Of a DNA stretch of 64,000 bases, positions 17,754-27,215 are shown one piece after another. Below the pieces are notes generated by a model. The model searched no databases. It saw only the letters and a list, made by a program, of their open reading frames with translations, and was not told the DNA's origin. The stretch is from positions 444,940 to 508,939 of the forward strand of contig NZ_JACIJS010000001.1 of assembly GCF_014199445.1 (NCBI RefSeq), read 5' to 3'. Numbering within the stretch: the first letter of the stretch is position 1; every line of letters starts with the position of its first letter. Made by a program: the position numbers and the translations under genes. Origin of the DNA: Rubricella aquisinus. Its GTDB lineage: Bacteria; Pseudomonadota; Alphaproteobacteria; Rhodobacterales; Rhodobacteraceae.

Positions 17754-18746
17754 TTAGATCAGCCCTTCGGATTTGAAGAGTGTCTTCAGATCAGTCTCAG
17801 GGCGGGCGCCGAAATGGCTGATGATCTCTGCTGCCGCCACGTTGCCCATCCGCCCACAGGTTTCGAGCGATGCGTCATGTGCATAACCAAAGAGGAAACC
17901 AGCCGCGAACAGATCGCCCGCGCCGGTTGCGTCAACTGGGGTGATCCGCTGCACGGGCGCCTCGGCACGCTCCTCGCCCCGCAAGATGACCACAGGATCA
18001 CCAGAGCGCGTGCACACAACCATCGGGCAGTCCTGTGCGGCTTGCGCCAGCGCCTCGTCAAGCGTTCCCGTCTGGTAAAGCGATTGCAGTTCGTGCTCAT
18101 TGCCGATCACGAAATCCAGATGCCCTTTCACCAGCTTGCGGAAGTCATCGCGGTGACGATCGACGCAAAACGGGTCCGACAGGGTGATCCCAGTCCGCCC
18201 ACCGGTAGACCGGCAAAAGGCAGCCGCCTGCTCGAACGCCGCCTTTCCGTCGGGTTTGTCGTAGAGATACCCTTCGAGAAAGATGATATCGGCGTCAGAC
18301 GCGACCTCTTCGGCCACGTCCTGCGGGCTGACGTCAGCGGAGATGCCGAGATAGGTGTTCATCGACCGCTCGCCATCTGGCGTCACAAAGATCATCGAGC
18401 GGGAGGTCGGCAGATCGCCACCTGCGACCGGAGGGTTCACGAAATCGGTGCCGCTCGTTTGCATTGCATCCGCATAGAACCGGCCAAGTGCGTCGTCTTT
18501 CACCCGGCCAATAAACCCGGTGCGCATCCCCAGATTGCCCAGACCCGCGATGGTGTTGGCACATGACCCGCCGGGAGCCTGCACACGGTCTTTCATCGCG
18601 GCATAGAGCGTTTCGGCACGCTCCCGTTCGATCAGCTGCATGATGCCCTTCGTGATCCCCATATGATCGAGGAAACTGTCATCGTTCTGGCTCAGCACAT
18701 CGACGACCGCATTGCCGATCCCGACAACCTGATATTTCTTACTCAT
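17754..18746 (-). CDS. PfkB-family kinase, probably adenosine kinase
   Basis: 330-residue sugar/nucleoside kinase of the PfkB (ribokinase) family. N-terminal VGIGNAVVDVL, the substrate-lid PGGSCANTIAGLGNLG (PfkB signature 1) and the C-terminal DATGAGDLFAAGF (signature 2, catalytic Asp) are intact. The alphaproteobacterial adenosine-kinase annotation fits the length and the NAVVD start, but ribokinase-type sugar kinases share these motifs. The start overlaps the stop of nth by 4 bp, so nth and this gene form a leftward operon. Confidence 0.85.
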   Translation of the reverse strand: MSKKYQVVGIGNAVVDVLSQNDDSFLDHMGITKGIMQLIERERAETLYAAMKDRVQAPGGSCANTIAGLGNLGMRTGFIGRVKDDALGRFYADAMQTSGTDFVNPPVAGGDLPTSRSMIFVTPDGERSMNTYLGISADVSPQDVAEEVASDADIIFLEGYLYDKPDGKAAFEQAAAFCRSTGGRTGITLSDPFCVDRHRDDFRKLVKGHLDFVIGNEHELQSLYQTGTLDEALAQAAQDCPMVVCTRSGDPVVILRGEERAEAPVQRITPVDATGAGDLFAAGFLFGYAHDASLETCGRMGNVAAAEIISHFGARPETDLKTLFKSEGLI

Positions 18747-19387
18747 TCCGTCTTTTCCTCAAATTCACAAAGATCTCGGATCAGACAATCCACACAGCGG
18801 GGTTTGCGTGCGAGACAGATATACCGTCCGTGCAAAATCATCCAGTGATGTGCATGCTGTTGGAATTCTGCCGGTATGTGGTCCTCAATCGCGCGCTCCA
18901 CCGCCACGACATCCTTGCCCATGGCCACGCCAGACCGGTTGCCGAAGCGAAAGATATGCGTATCGACCGCCTGCGCGGGAAACTGCCACCACATGTTCAG
19001 CACGACATTCGCGGTTTTGCGCCCCACCCCCGGCAGGCTGGATAAAGCCGCGCGGGACGAGGGCACCTGACCGTCATACTCATCGACCAGAATGCGCGCC
19101 ATCTTCATGACGTTCTTCGCCTTGTTCCGGTAAAGGCCGATCGTCTTGATATGCTCGATCAGCGCATCCTCCCCGAGGGCAAGCATCTTTTCGGGGGTAT
19201 CGGCCACCTTGAACAGGCCTTCGGTCGCGCGGTTGACGCCCTTATCGGTCGCCTGCGCACTGAGCGCCACAGCCACCAGCAGCGTATAGGCATTGGTGTG
19301 GTTCAGCTCCCCCTTCGGCTCAGGCTCGGCGGCCTGAAAGCGGGAGAAAATCTCGTGGATCGTGTGATAGGGCAGTTGCTTGGGCAT
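18743..19387 (-). CDS. nth: Endonuclease III
   Basis: Bifunctional DNA glycosylase/AP lyase removing oxidised pyrimidines. 214 residues with the catalytic Lys in LSAQATDKGVN, the helix-hairpin-helix LPGVGRKTANV, the catalytic Asp in AVDTHIFR, and the C-terminal 4Fe-4S pattern Cx6Cx2Cx5C (CLARKPRCVDCLIRDLC). I chose the ATG at 19387 (MPKQL) over 19405, since it gives the usual Nth N-terminus. It is divergent from the FkbM gene with 81 bp between. Confidence 0.96.
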   Translation of the reverse strand: MPKQLPYHTIHEIFSRFQAAEPEPKGELNHTNAYTLLVAVALSAQATDKGVNRATEGLFKVADTPEKMLALGEDALIEHIKTIGLYRNKAKNVMKMARILVDEYDGQVPSSRAALSSLPGVGRKTANVVLNMWWQFPAQAVDTHIFRFGNRSGVAMGKDVVAVERAIEDHIPAEFQQHAHHWMILHGRYICLARKPRCVDCLIRDLCEFEEKTE

Positions 19388-19468
19388 GGCCCCTTTTCCG
19401 AGCAAATCGGCACAGGCGCAAGAGGTTTGGCCGTTTGCACCGCCGCTCTGTCAGCATATGGTAAGTAA

Positions 19469-20245
19469 ATGCGCCGCACACCATATCACAATAGACTGCT
19501 CCCCCTCTTGCAGCGCACCGAAGCGCGGCTGATCGAGCAAATCCGCGCGACGCCCGAAGGCCGACAGCGCGGCATGCTTTTGGATGACAAATGGCACATC
19601 GCGAAGATGATGGGCGCGTTCCCCGCCTATGCCTCGCAATCGGGGCAGGATCACTATCTGGACAAGGCGATCTTTCGCGGCAAACGGGATGGTGTGTTTG
19701 TCGATATCGGCGCGTTTGACGGGGTGGCGGGTTCGAACACACTCCATTTCGAGGCGTTCAAGGGCTGGACCGGGCTGTTGGTGGAGCCGTCCCCGAAACA
19801 CGCGGCCCAGTGCCGCGAAAACCGGTCCGTCCCGACCATCGGCGCAGCAATCAGCGGGCGGGACGGGACCGAGGCGTTTTTGGAGATACAAGACGGGCTG
19901 GAGATGATGGGCGGGCTGATGTCCACGCTGGATCGCAACATGGTTCGGGCGTTTGAAACGGGGCGTCTGGGGCAGTCACGAGTGGTGCCAGTGGACACGA
20001 TGCGGCTTGATACGCTGCTGCGGGCACATGATCTGCACCGAGTGGACTACCTGTCACTGGATATTGAGGGCGGCGAATGGGAGGCGCTGCGTGATTTTCC
20101 GTTTGACGCGTTCGACGTTCACGCCCTGTCGATAGAGATGAACCTCAACGCGCGGGATTTGCGCGCGCTGATGGCACGGCACGGCTATCACCGTGTCGCC
20201 TGTATCGGGGTGGACGAGATTTTCGTCAAAGCAGATCGGACTTAG
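19469..20245 (+). CDS. FkbM family methyltransferase
   Basis: 258 residues. The N-terminal 60 residues are helical; the SAM-binding Rossmann fold begins with SQSGQDHYLD and VFVDIGAFDGVAGSNT (motif I, about residue 75), then LLVEPSPKHAAQC and VDYLSLDIEGGEWEAL (motif IV-like). These are hallmarks of FkbM methyltransferases, which methylate sugars or small molecules in surface glycans or natural products. No biosynthetic cluster surrounds it, so the acceptor is unknown. Flanked by a bidirectional terminator. Confidence 0.85.
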   Translation: MRRTPYHNRLLPLLQRTEARLIEQIRATPEGRQRGMLLDDKWHIAKMMGAFPAYASQSGQDHYLDKAIFRGKRDGVFVDIGAFDGVAGSNTLHFEAFKGWTGLLVEPSPKHAAQCRENRSVPTIGAAISGRDGTEAFLEIQDGLEMMGGLMSTLDRNMVRAFETGRLGQSRVVPVDTMRLDTLLRAHDLHRVDYLSLDIEGGEWEALRDFPFDAFDVHALSIEMNLNARDLRALMARHGYHRVACIGVDEIFVKADRT

Positions 20246-20250
20246 CGCAA

Positions 20251-20298
20251 AACGAAACATGCCGCTCACCCCGGAGGGAAGCGGCACGTCTTTTCGTT
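20251..20298. terminator. Bidirectional terminator between the FkbM gene and odc
   Basis: A GCCGCT/AGCGGC stem (20261-20266 with 20280-20285) is enclosed by a second complementary pair AACGAAA (20251-20257) and TTTCGTT (20292-20298). T-rich stretches follow on both strands, and genes converge on it from both sides. Confidence 0.75.
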
Positions 20299-20313
20299 CT
20301 TGTGGGCGAGCCG

Positions 20314-21516
20314 TTAGATGCAGACAGACGCAAGCGGCGGGAAGCCGTTGAACCCGACAGAGGCATAGCTCGTCGTGTAGGCGCCCGTGCACAGGATGTG
20401 CACCTTATCCCCCGCGCGCAGGCCCATCGGCAATTGCATCGGGCGCTGCTCATAGAGCACATCGGCGCTGTCGCAGCTTGGCCCGGCAAGGATGCACGGA
20501 CCGTTCACGCCGTCATCCGCCGTGGTGTCGAACTGGTAGCGGATCGCCTCGTCAATCGTTTCGGCAAGGCCGGAGAATTTGCCGATGCTCAGATACACCC
20601 AGCGCGCGATGTCGTCGGGCCGCTTGCGCGACACAAGGAGCACTTCGCATTCCAGCACGCCCGCTTCGGCGACCAGACCACGGCCCGGCTCTGCCATCAC
20701 ATAGGGCACGTCACCGAACCGCTCACGCACCAGCCGCATCACGGTCTGACCATAAGACAGCGGTGCCTCGATCGGATCGCCATAGAACGCGGGGAAACCG
20801 CCGCCGATATTGAGGACGGACAGGTCATGGCCATGCGCGATCGCGGCGTGCCAAACGGCCGCCACTTCGTTGAGCACACCGACCCACATCATCGCCTCGC
20901 GGGTTTGGCTGCCCACATGGAAGCTGATCCCGACCGGGCGCAGGCCCAGCGCAACAGCGCGGTCCATCAGCGGAATGATCTGCGCGGCGGGCGCGCCGAA
21001 TTTGCGGCTCAGCGGCCAGTCGGCTTGCGATTCTTCAACGAGGAAACGGATATAGACGCGGGCGCCGGGGGCGTGCATCGCGATCTTTTCCAGCTCTTCT
21101 TCGGCATCGGCGGCAAAGAGGTCGATCCCCTGCGCATGGGCCCACGCAATGTCGCGCACCCGCTTGACGGTGTTGCCGAACGACAAGTCTTCAGGAGCGG
21201 CTCCCTCAGACAGGCACAGTTCCAGTTCTGCCCGAGATGCCGCGTCAAACCGGGAGCCTTCGCGCACGAGCGTGCGGACAATCGCGGGCTCGGGGTTGGC
21301 TTTCACGGCGTAGTGGATATGCGCAGGGGCAAGGCCCTGTGCCAGCGCGCGATACTGCGCCTCAACAATATCGAGGTCGATCACGACCGTCGGGTCATCA
21401 TAGGAATGGTCCGCAAAATGCGCAGCCAGCTTGCCCGTGAGGCGGGACTGCGGAAATTCGGAACGGCGTCGGGATACGGGAACGCGCACTGCGTCCCCAA
21501 CATTGGTAGCAAACAT
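20314..21516 (-). CDS. Ornithine decarboxylase (alanine racemase-fold, PLP)
   Basis: 400 residues of the fold-III PLP decarboxylase family. The PLP lysine is in YAVKAN (about residue 72), the phosphate-binding FHVGSQ and NIGGGFP follow, AEPGR is the Gly/Arg loop, and the C-terminal catalytic cysteine block reads GPSCDSADV, typical of ornithine/lysine decarboxylases; diaminopimelate decarboxylase normally has a different CESGD block. The C-terminal FNGFPP tail also matches ODC. Product would be putrescine (or cadaverine), entry to polyamines. A 463-bp gap upstream suggests a long leader. Confidence 0.9.
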   Translation of the reverse strand: MFATNVGDAVRVPVSRRRSEFPQSRLTGKLAAHFADHSYDDPTVVIDLDIVEAQYRALAQGLAPAHIHYAVKANPEPAIVRTLVREGSRFDAASRAELELCLSEGAAPEDLSFGNTVKRVRDIAWAHAQGIDLFAADAEEELEKIAMHAPGARVYIRFLVEESQADWPLSRKFGAPAAQIIPLMDRAVALGLRPVGISFHVGSQTREAMMWVGVLNEVAAVWHAAIAHGHDLSVLNIGGGFPAFYGDPIEAPLSYGQTVMRLVRERFGDVPYVMAEPGRGLVAEAGVLECEVLLVSRKRPDDIARWVYLSIGKFSGLAETIDEAIRYQFDTTADDGVNGPCILAGPSCDSADVLYEQRPMQLPMGLRAGDKVHILCTGAYTTSYASVGFNGFPPLASVCI

Positions 21517-21979
21517 CGGGCATTCCCCATAGCGATCCCGGATTCTGAGGCCCGGACGGATTGATAAAGGGACGTTCGACGTCGCTGCATAAACTCAGGT
21601 GTTGGAAGACCCGGCCAGAGGCGCGTGCGTTTTGGCGTCTAAGCGCGCATATGTGGCCAATTGCGATTCCGCGCAAGAGGGAAAATGCATCGCGCGAAAA
21701 AACTTTGCGCGCGAAGGCAGTCGCCCATGTAGGTGGCCCTGATCCGTCCCCCAGATTGCGGGCCGATCAAGCCCCCGACGTGGCCCTTTTGCGGGCGGGA
21801 ATGGCCCGGCAAAAGCGCAGTAAATCCCGCGCGCATTTGGCGAGCCAAAGAGGGCATCCGCACCCCGACCTCAAGAAAATTTGTATCGACATATCTTGAC
21901 CAATCGGTCGAAATCGCTTGACGCCGTGGCAGATTGACCCAGTGTGGAGCCCTCAAAAACGCGCCGGAAGGGATACATC
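21517..21979. other. 463-bp divergent intergenic region, odc and ABC-importer promoters
   Basis: I see no gene here. On the minus strand a leader of up to about 200 bases could precede odc. It contains a GC-rich hairpin with arms TCGCGCG (21680-21686) and CGCGCGA (near 21697-21703 in TTTGCGCGCGA) around an AAAAAACTT loop. On the plus strand, about 80 bases before the substrate-binding protein start, TTGACC-AATC-GGTC (21896-21909) is a short palindrome overlapping a possible -35. Alphaproteobacterial ornithine decarboxylase genes are known to carry a structured speF leader RNA; whether this is one cannot be told by eye. Confidence 0.45.
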
Positions 21980-23560
21980 ATGACACGACGAAATCTGCGC
22001 CAAGCTGCCCTGTTGGGCGGCGCACTCAGCCTGTGTGCGTTGGGTGCTTCTGCGGAAACGCTGCGCTGGGCCTCTACCACGGATCCGCAAACAATGGACC
22101 CGCACGCGGTCAACTCCGCCCCTGTTCTGTCATTCTTGAACAATGTTTATGAGGGGCTGGTGCGTCGTGGGCAGGACATGTCCATCGAGCCGTCTCTGGC
22201 CACATCATGGGAGCCGCTTGAGGGTGAGAACGGCTGGCGATTCAATCTGCGGCAGGGTGTGACCTTTCAGGATGGCGCGGCCTTTACCGCTGAGGATGTG
22301 ATGTTCTCCTACCAGCGTGCATCGAATGAGGCTGCCGATGTGCGCTCATGGTTTGCGCCGGTGTCTGAGGTCCGCGTGGTTGATGACTTCACGATTGATT
22401 TCGTGACCACCGCGCCGAACCCGCTGTTTCCCGACTCGATCGCGAATTTCATGATCCTCGATAAGGACTGGGCCGAAAGCAATGACGCGGCCCTGCCTGC
22501 ACGCGACGCGGAAAACTTTGCAACGATGAACGTGAACGGCACTGGCCCCTTCACCGTTGCCAGTCGCGATCCGGGCGTGCGCACCACGCTTGTCCCGAAT
22601 GCAAACTGGTGGGATGAGGCCGAGCATAACGTGACCGAGGCGATTTTCACGCCAATCGGCAATTCCGCCACCGGCCTTGCCGCACTTTTGTCGGGTGAGA
22701 TCGACTTCATCCAGCCGATCCCGCTTCAGGATGTGGCGCAGGTCGAAGGACGCGACGGGTTCAAGGTGCTGGAGGGTGAAGAAACCCGCGTCATCATGTT
22801 CGGCTTTGGCCATGAGCATGACACGCTCCTGTATTCCTCCGACGTAACGGACGCCAATCCGTTCACTGATCCGCGTGTGCGGCTTGCGGCGGCCCATGCG
22901 CTTGATATCGCCTCCATCGACCGAGTGCTGTTCCGCGGCAAGATCGAAGCGGCGAGCCAGCTTGTCCCGGCGGGGATCTCCGGCTACTCCGAAGCCAATT
23001 CCGACCGCCCTGACTACAACCCCGAGCGGGCCAAGGAATTGCTGGCCGAGGCGGGCTATCCCAACGGTTTCTCCTTTGGTTTGAAATGCACCAATGATCG
23101 TTACATCAATGATGAGGCGCTCTGCCGTGCGGCGGCATCCATGTTTGCCGCTGTTGGCCTGAATGCGGAACTGAGCACCGGTCCGGTGCGTGACTACTGG
23201 CCACAGCTTCGCGCGGATGACTTCGACATGTACCTGTTGGGCTGGTCGCCGGGCACCTTCGACATGGAGCATCCGATCCGCTTCCTCCTGCACAGCCAGG
23301 ATGATGAAAAGCGCCTTGGCTCCTGGAATTTCGGCAACTACTCGAACGCGCGCGTTGATGAATTGCTGCCGCAAATCCAGCAGGAGATTGATCCGGCTGC
23401 CCGTCAGGCCATGATCGACGAGGTCGTGTCGATCACGCAGGACGAGGTTGCCTATATCCCGCTCTACACCCAGCCGCTGATCTGGGCTGCGAAGGAGAAC
23501 GTGGATCTCACCCAGCGTGCGGATAACTTCTTCATGCTGCGTTGGGTGACGGTGAACTGA
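21980..23560 (+). CDS. ABC transporter substrate-binding protein, peptide/opine family (SBP_bac_5)
   Basis: 526 residues with a signal peptide (AALLGGALSLCALGASA then ETLRW) and the DppA/OppA-like fold: RWASTTDPQTMDPH, YEGLVRRG, SLATSWEPLEG, FTAEDVMFSYQR and the C-terminal LLGWSPGTFDMEH. It delivers a ligand, typically a di- or oligopeptide, to the permeases that follow. The ATG at 21980 has GGAAGGG just upstream; the longer frame from 21944 would place 12 polar residues before the signal peptide. First gene of a four-gene importer operon, 25 bp before the next gene. Confidence 0.93.
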   Translation: MTRRNLRQAALLGGALSLCALGASAETLRWASTTDPQTMDPHAVNSAPVLSFLNNVYEGLVRRGQDMSIEPSLATSWEPLEGENGWRFNLRQGVTFQDGAAFTAEDVMFSYQRASNEAADVRSWFAPVSEVRVVDDFTIDFVTTAPNPLFPDSIANFMILDKDWAESNDAALPARDAENFATMNVNGTGPFTVASRDPGVRTTLVPNANWWDEAEHNVTEAIFTPIGNSATGLAALLSGEIDFIQPIPLQDVAQVEGRDGFKVLEGEETRVIMFGFGHEHDTLLYSSDVTDANPFTDPRVRLAAAHALDIASIDRVLFRGKIEAASQLVPAGISGYSEANSDRPDYNPERAKELLAEAGYPNGFSFGLKCTNDRYINDEALCRAAASMFAAVGLNAELSTGPVRDYWPQLRADDFDMYLLGWSPGTFDMEHPIRFLLHSQDDEKRLGSWNFGNYSNARVDELLPQIQQEIDPAARQAMIDEVVSITQDEVAYIPLYTQPLIWAAKENVDLTQRADNFFMLRWVTVN

Positions 23561-23585
23561 TCCTGACAGAATAAGCAGAAAGGCG

Positions 23586-24560
23586 ATGGTCTATTTCATT
23601 CTCAAACGGCTCGTGCAGTCGGTGTTTGTGATGCTGGCCGTCGCCTTTCTGGCCTTTTCCCTGTTCCGCTTTGTCGGGGATCCGATCAGTCAGATGACGG
23701 GGGTGGAAACCTCGGTCGAAGATCAGGAACGCCTGCGCGAGGAACTGGGGCTCAATGACCCGTTCATCCTGCAATTCGCCCGCTTCACCTCGGACATGGT
23801 TCAGGGCGATTTCGGCTTTTCCTACCGCACCCGCCAACCCGTGGCAGAGATGATCGCGGACCGCATCCCGGCGACGCTGGAACTGGGCGTTGTGGCCCTG
23901 CTGATATCGCTGATCGTTGGCATTCCGACTGGGGTCTATACCGCGCTGCGCCCGCGCGGGATCGCAACGCAAGCGATCCTGATGACAACGCTTGTGGGCG
24001 TGTCTATCCCCACTTTCGTGATCGGGATCATGCTGATCTTCATCTTTGGGGTGCAACTGGGCTGGTTACCGACCTTTGGCCGGGGCGGCACGGTCCAGAT
24101 CGGCGGCTGGGAAAGCTCACTTTTCACGGTAGAGGGATGGCGCGCGCTGTTGCTGCCCGCGATCACGCTTGGCGTGTACCAGTTGACCCTGACCATGCGC
24201 CTCGTCCGGGCAGAGATGATGGAGGTCATGCGCACCGACTATATCCGCTTTGCCATCGCGCGGGGCGTGCCGATGAACAAGCTGCATTACCGCCATGCGC
24301 TGTCCAACACGATGGTGCCGGTGATCACCATCATCGGTTTGCAGTTCGGCGGCGTAATTGCCTTCTCCATCGTGACGGAGAGCGTGTTTCAGTGGCCGGG
24401 CATGGGCCTTTTGTTCCTTGAATCCATCCGGTTTGTCGATATCCCGGTGATGGGCGTGTACCTCGTCGTGATCGCGTTTTTCTTTGTGTTGGTGAACCTG
24501 ATCGTGGACCTTCTTTATGTCGCGATTGATCCACGGCTCAGGGTGAGGGACGTGCAATGA
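23586..24560 (+). CDS. ABC transporter permease, DppB type
   Basis: 324 residues, six predicted membrane segments; the N-terminal IlKRLVQSVFVMLAVAFLAFSLF helix and the following FVGDP box are standard for DppB/OppB proteins, as is the EAA loop YIRFAIARGVPMNKLHYRHAL that docks onto the ATPase. Ends overlapping the next permease by 4 bp. Confidence 0.93.
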   Translation: MVYFILKRLVQSVFVMLAVAFLAFSLFRFVGDPISQMTGVETSVEDQERLREELGLNDPFILQFARFTSDMVQGDFGFSYRTRQPVAEMIADRIPATLELGVVALLISLIVGIPTGVYTALRPRGIATQAILMTTLVGVSIPTFVIGIMLIFIFGVQLGWLPTFGRGGTVQIGGWESSLFTVEGWRALLLPAITLGVYQLTLTMRLVRAEMMEVMRTDYIRFAIARGVPMNKLHYRHALSNTMVPVITIIGLQFGGVIAFSIVTESVFQWPGMGLLFLESIRFVDIPVMGVYLVVIAFFFVLVNLIVDLLYVAIDPRLRVRDVQ

Positions 24561-25462
24561 TCGCTTTCCTCAAACGGTATGAAGGGCTGTGGCTGTTTGT
24601 GCATTCGCCTGCCGCGATCATTGCGGCGATCGTGGCGACGCTGATTATCCTTGGCGCTGTGTTCGCGCCGTGGCTGGCGCTGGTGAACCCGTATGATCTT
24701 GCGTCCTTCAGCCTGTTTGACGGGCTGTTGCCGCCGGTCTGGCAGGACGGCGCGAACCCGAAATACCTGCTGGGGACGGATGATCAGGGGCGGGACATGA
24801 TCTCCTCCATCCTCTACGGCGCGCGATTGTCGCTGGTGATCGGGATGTCAGCCTTGGCGATAGCGGCGGTGCTGGGCGTTGGGCTTGGGCTGGCGGCGGG
24901 GTATTATGGCGGGCGGTTTGACGCGATTGTCATGCGCATCGCAGATGTGCAACTGGCCCTGCCCGCGATCCTGACCGCGCTCCTGATCGACGGGATCGCG
25001 CGCGGTGTTCTGCCGCCGTCAGTGCAGCAGGATTTGCGGGTTGCGGTGCTGACGCTCGCCATCGCGTTGTCCCTTTGGGTGAATTTCGCGCGGACCGCGC
25101 GCGCCTCCACCTTTGTTCAGATGAACAAGGAATATGTGCAAGCCGCCATCATGATGGGCCAGCATCCGGTGCGGGTGATGTTCGTGCATATCCTGCCCAA
25201 TATCCTTGGCCCGCTTTTGGTGATCATGACGGTCGATCTGGCCTCTGCGATCCTGTTGGAAGCGACCCTGTCTTTCCTTGGGATCGGCCTGCCTGCCGAT
25301 AGCCCCAGCCTTGGCACATTGATCCGCATCGGGATGCAGTTCCTTCTGTCGGGGGAGTGGTGGATTTTGTGGATACCGACGCTGTTTCTGGTGGCCCTCG
25401 TGGTGTCGATCAACATTCTGGGCGATTTCCTGCGGGACGTGTTTAATCCGAGGTTGCGCTAG
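24557..25462 (+). CDS. ABC transporter permease, DppC type
   Basis: 301 residues. DppC/OppC-like: N-terminal helix, the LGTDDQGRDMISSILYGARLSL box, then the transmembrane domain with EAA loop EYVQAAIMMGQHPVRVMFVHILPN, and LEATLSFLGIGLPADSPSLGTL near the end. Partner of the upstream permease in the importer. Its stop directly abuts the ATG of the ATPase gene. Confidence 0.93.
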   Translation: MIAFLKRYEGLWLFVHSPAAIIAAIVATLIILGAVFAPWLALVNPYDLASFSLFDGLLPPVWQDGANPKYLLGTDDQGRDMISSILYGARLSLVIGMSALAIAAVLGVGLGLAAGYYGGRFDAIVMRIADVQLALPAILTALLIDGIARGVLPPSVQQDLRVAVLTLAIALSLWVNFARTARASTFVQMNKEYVQAAIMMGQHPVRVMFVHILPNILGPLLVIMTVDLASAILLEATLSFLGIGLPADSPSLGTLIRIGMQFLLSGEWWILWIPTLFLVALVVSINILGDFLRDVFNPRLR

Positions 25463-27160
25463 ATGCTGACGATCGAAAACCTGTCGGTGAAATTCCCGTC
25501 CCGCTTTGGCGCATTCACCGCGATCGAAGACGTCGATATGGTCATCCAACCGGGGGAAATTCACGGGCTGGTCGGGGAAAGCGGCGCGGGAAAATCCACC
25601 GTCGGCGCCGCCGTGATCGGACTGTTGCAGTCGCCGGGCTATATCGCCAGCGGCACCCTTAAACTGGGGGATATGGACCTGCGCGCTTTGACCCCGGAGC
25701 AGGCCCATGCCATGCGCGGCGACCGCATTTCGATGATCTTTCAGGATCCGCAAACCAGCCTGAACCCATTGATGACCATCGAAGACCAGTTGATCGAGAC
25801 CATTCAGGCCCATTCCGATGTCAGCACCAGCGCCGCCCGGCAGCGGGCCGTTGATCTGCTGGAGGAGATCGGGATCAAGAATGCCTCTGAACGGATCAAG
25901 GCGTATCCGCACCAGTTCTCCGGCGGGATGCGGCAGCGCGTGGTCATCGCGCTCGCCATTTGCACAGACCCGGATGTGATCATCGCGGATGAGCCGACAA
26001 CCGCGCTGGATGTGGCAGTGCAATCGCAGGTGCTCAAGCTGATCCAGCGGCTCGCTAAGGATCGCAAGATCGCCTTCATGCTCATTACCCACGATATCGG
26101 CGTGATTGCCCAGATCGCGGATCGGGTCACCGTGATGCGCAAAGGTCGGGTGATGGAGACGGGCGACACGGCGCAAGTGCTCGGTGCCCCGAAACACCCC
26201 TATACCCGCGCGCTGATGGATGCCGTGCCGCCACTCGATCACAAGATCGACCGCTTCCGCGTCCCGCAGGAAGAGGGCGCGGAGGTCGAAGACGCACTTG
26301 GCCAACATGCCGAAGACTGGCTTTTGGAGGGTGTGCGCGGCGCGTCAACCGGCCTGATGCTCGAAAATCTGAGCGTGAAATTCGCGGGGCCGCGCACCTC
26401 CCTGTTGCGCAAGCCGGAGCCTTACGTCGCACTTGATGATGTGACACTCACGGTGCGGCCCGGCTCGATCCTTGGCTTGGTGGGGGAGAGCGGTTCGGGC
26501 AAATCCACGCTGGCCAAGGTGGTGACCGGCTTGGTCAGGCCCAGCGGCGGCACGATGACCCTTGGCGATGCGGTCCTGCCCGGAGGCAAGGCCCGCCCGC
26601 GCAACCATCCGTCCCGCCAATTGGTGCAGATGGTGTTTCAGGATCCCTATTCGAGCCTGAATTCACGGCACCGCATCCGCGATATTCTGTCAGAGCCGTT
26701 GTGGTTCTATGGCTTCGTGAAAGAGGCAGAGGCCCGCGAAAGGCTCGCCGAGTCGATGCTTGCGCTCGTCGGGATGCCACCCGATGCGATCGACAAATAT
26801 CCGCATCAATTCTCTGGCGGGCAACGGCAGCGAATCGCGGTGGCGCGCGCCCTGCTGGCCCGGCCCCGGTTTTTGATCTGTGACGAACCGACCTCGGCGC
26901 TTGATGTGTCTATTCAGGCGGAAATCCTGAACCTGTTGAAAGACTTGCAGGCGAAATTCGGTCTGACGATCCTGTTCATCAGCCATAACCTCGCGGTGGT
27001 GCGGCAGATGGCCGATGACACGGCGGTTTTGCGCAACGGACGGATCGAGGAGATTGGCCGGACAGAAGATATCTATGCCGCGCCGCAAGCGGATTATACC
27101 AAATCGCTCTTGGCACTGACCCCCGTAATGGACCGCGCGATGCTGCAAGCGCGGGTCTGA
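25463..27160 (+). CDS. Fused dual ABC ATPase of the peptide importer (DppD-DppF)
   Basis: 565 residues containing two full nucleotide-binding domains in one chain, where DppD and DppF are separate in E. coli. Domain 1 (about 1-260): Walker A GESGAGKST, signature FSGGMRQRV, Walker B IIADEPTTALD. Domain 2 (about 300-555): Walker A GESGSGKST, signature FSGGQRQRI, Walker B LICDEPTSALD, switch His in LFISHNLAVV. The oligopeptide-type C-terminal segment PHPYTRAL occurs in domain 1 as HPYTRALMD. Starts at the base after the preceding stop. Confidence 0.94.
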   Translation: MLTIENLSVKFPSRFGAFTAIEDVDMVIQPGEIHGLVGESGAGKSTVGAAVIGLLQSPGYIASGTLKLGDMDLRALTPEQAHAMRGDRISMIFQDPQTSLNPLMTIEDQLIETIQAHSDVSTSAARQRAVDLLEEIGIKNASERIKAYPHQFSGGMRQRVVIALAICTDPDVIIADEPTTALDVAVQSQVLKLIQRLAKDRKIAFMLITHDIGVIAQIADRVTVMRKGRVMETGDTAQVLGAPKHPYTRALMDAVPPLDHKIDRFRVPQEEGAEVEDALGQHAEDWLLEGVRGASTGLMLENLSVKFAGPRTSLLRKPEPYVALDDVTLTVRPGSILGLVGESGSGKSTLAKVVTGLVRPSGGTMTLGDAVLPGGKARPRNHPSRQLVQMVFQDPYSSLNSRHRIRDILSEPLWFYGFVKEAEARERLAESMLALVGMPPDAIDKYPHQFSGGQRQRIAVARALLARPRFLICDEPTSALDVSIQAEILNLLKDLQAKFGLTILFISHNLAVVRQMADDTAVLRNGRIEEIGRTEDIYAAPQADYTKSLLALTPVMDRAMLQARV

Positions 27161-27197
27161 GTGCGCAGACAGACGCGGCTTGCCATGGGCAAATTAT

Positions 27198-27215
27198 TTC
27201 GATATTTCTCGATAT
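27198..27215. promoter_or_regulatory. Direct repeat TTCGATAT/CTCGATAT just before arsR
   Basis: TTCGATAT (27198-27205) and CTCGATAT (27208-27215) are spaced exactly 10 bases apart and end at the arsR start codon. Placement fits an autoregulatory ArsR operator, but ArsR sites are usually inverted repeats, so this is a suggestion only. Confidence 0.3.

Noticed and set aside
17577-18566. A 329-codon frame starting in the inverted repeat and running through the PfkB gene
   Set aside because: The first residues (MRNRPVPQ) are repeated in an antisense frame from the other arm only because of the inverted repeat; the rest is antisense to the kinase.
19720-19745. GGGTTCGAACAC, resembling a tRNA T-loop
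   Set aside because: It lies in the FkbM coding sequence and no cloverleaf can be drawn around it.
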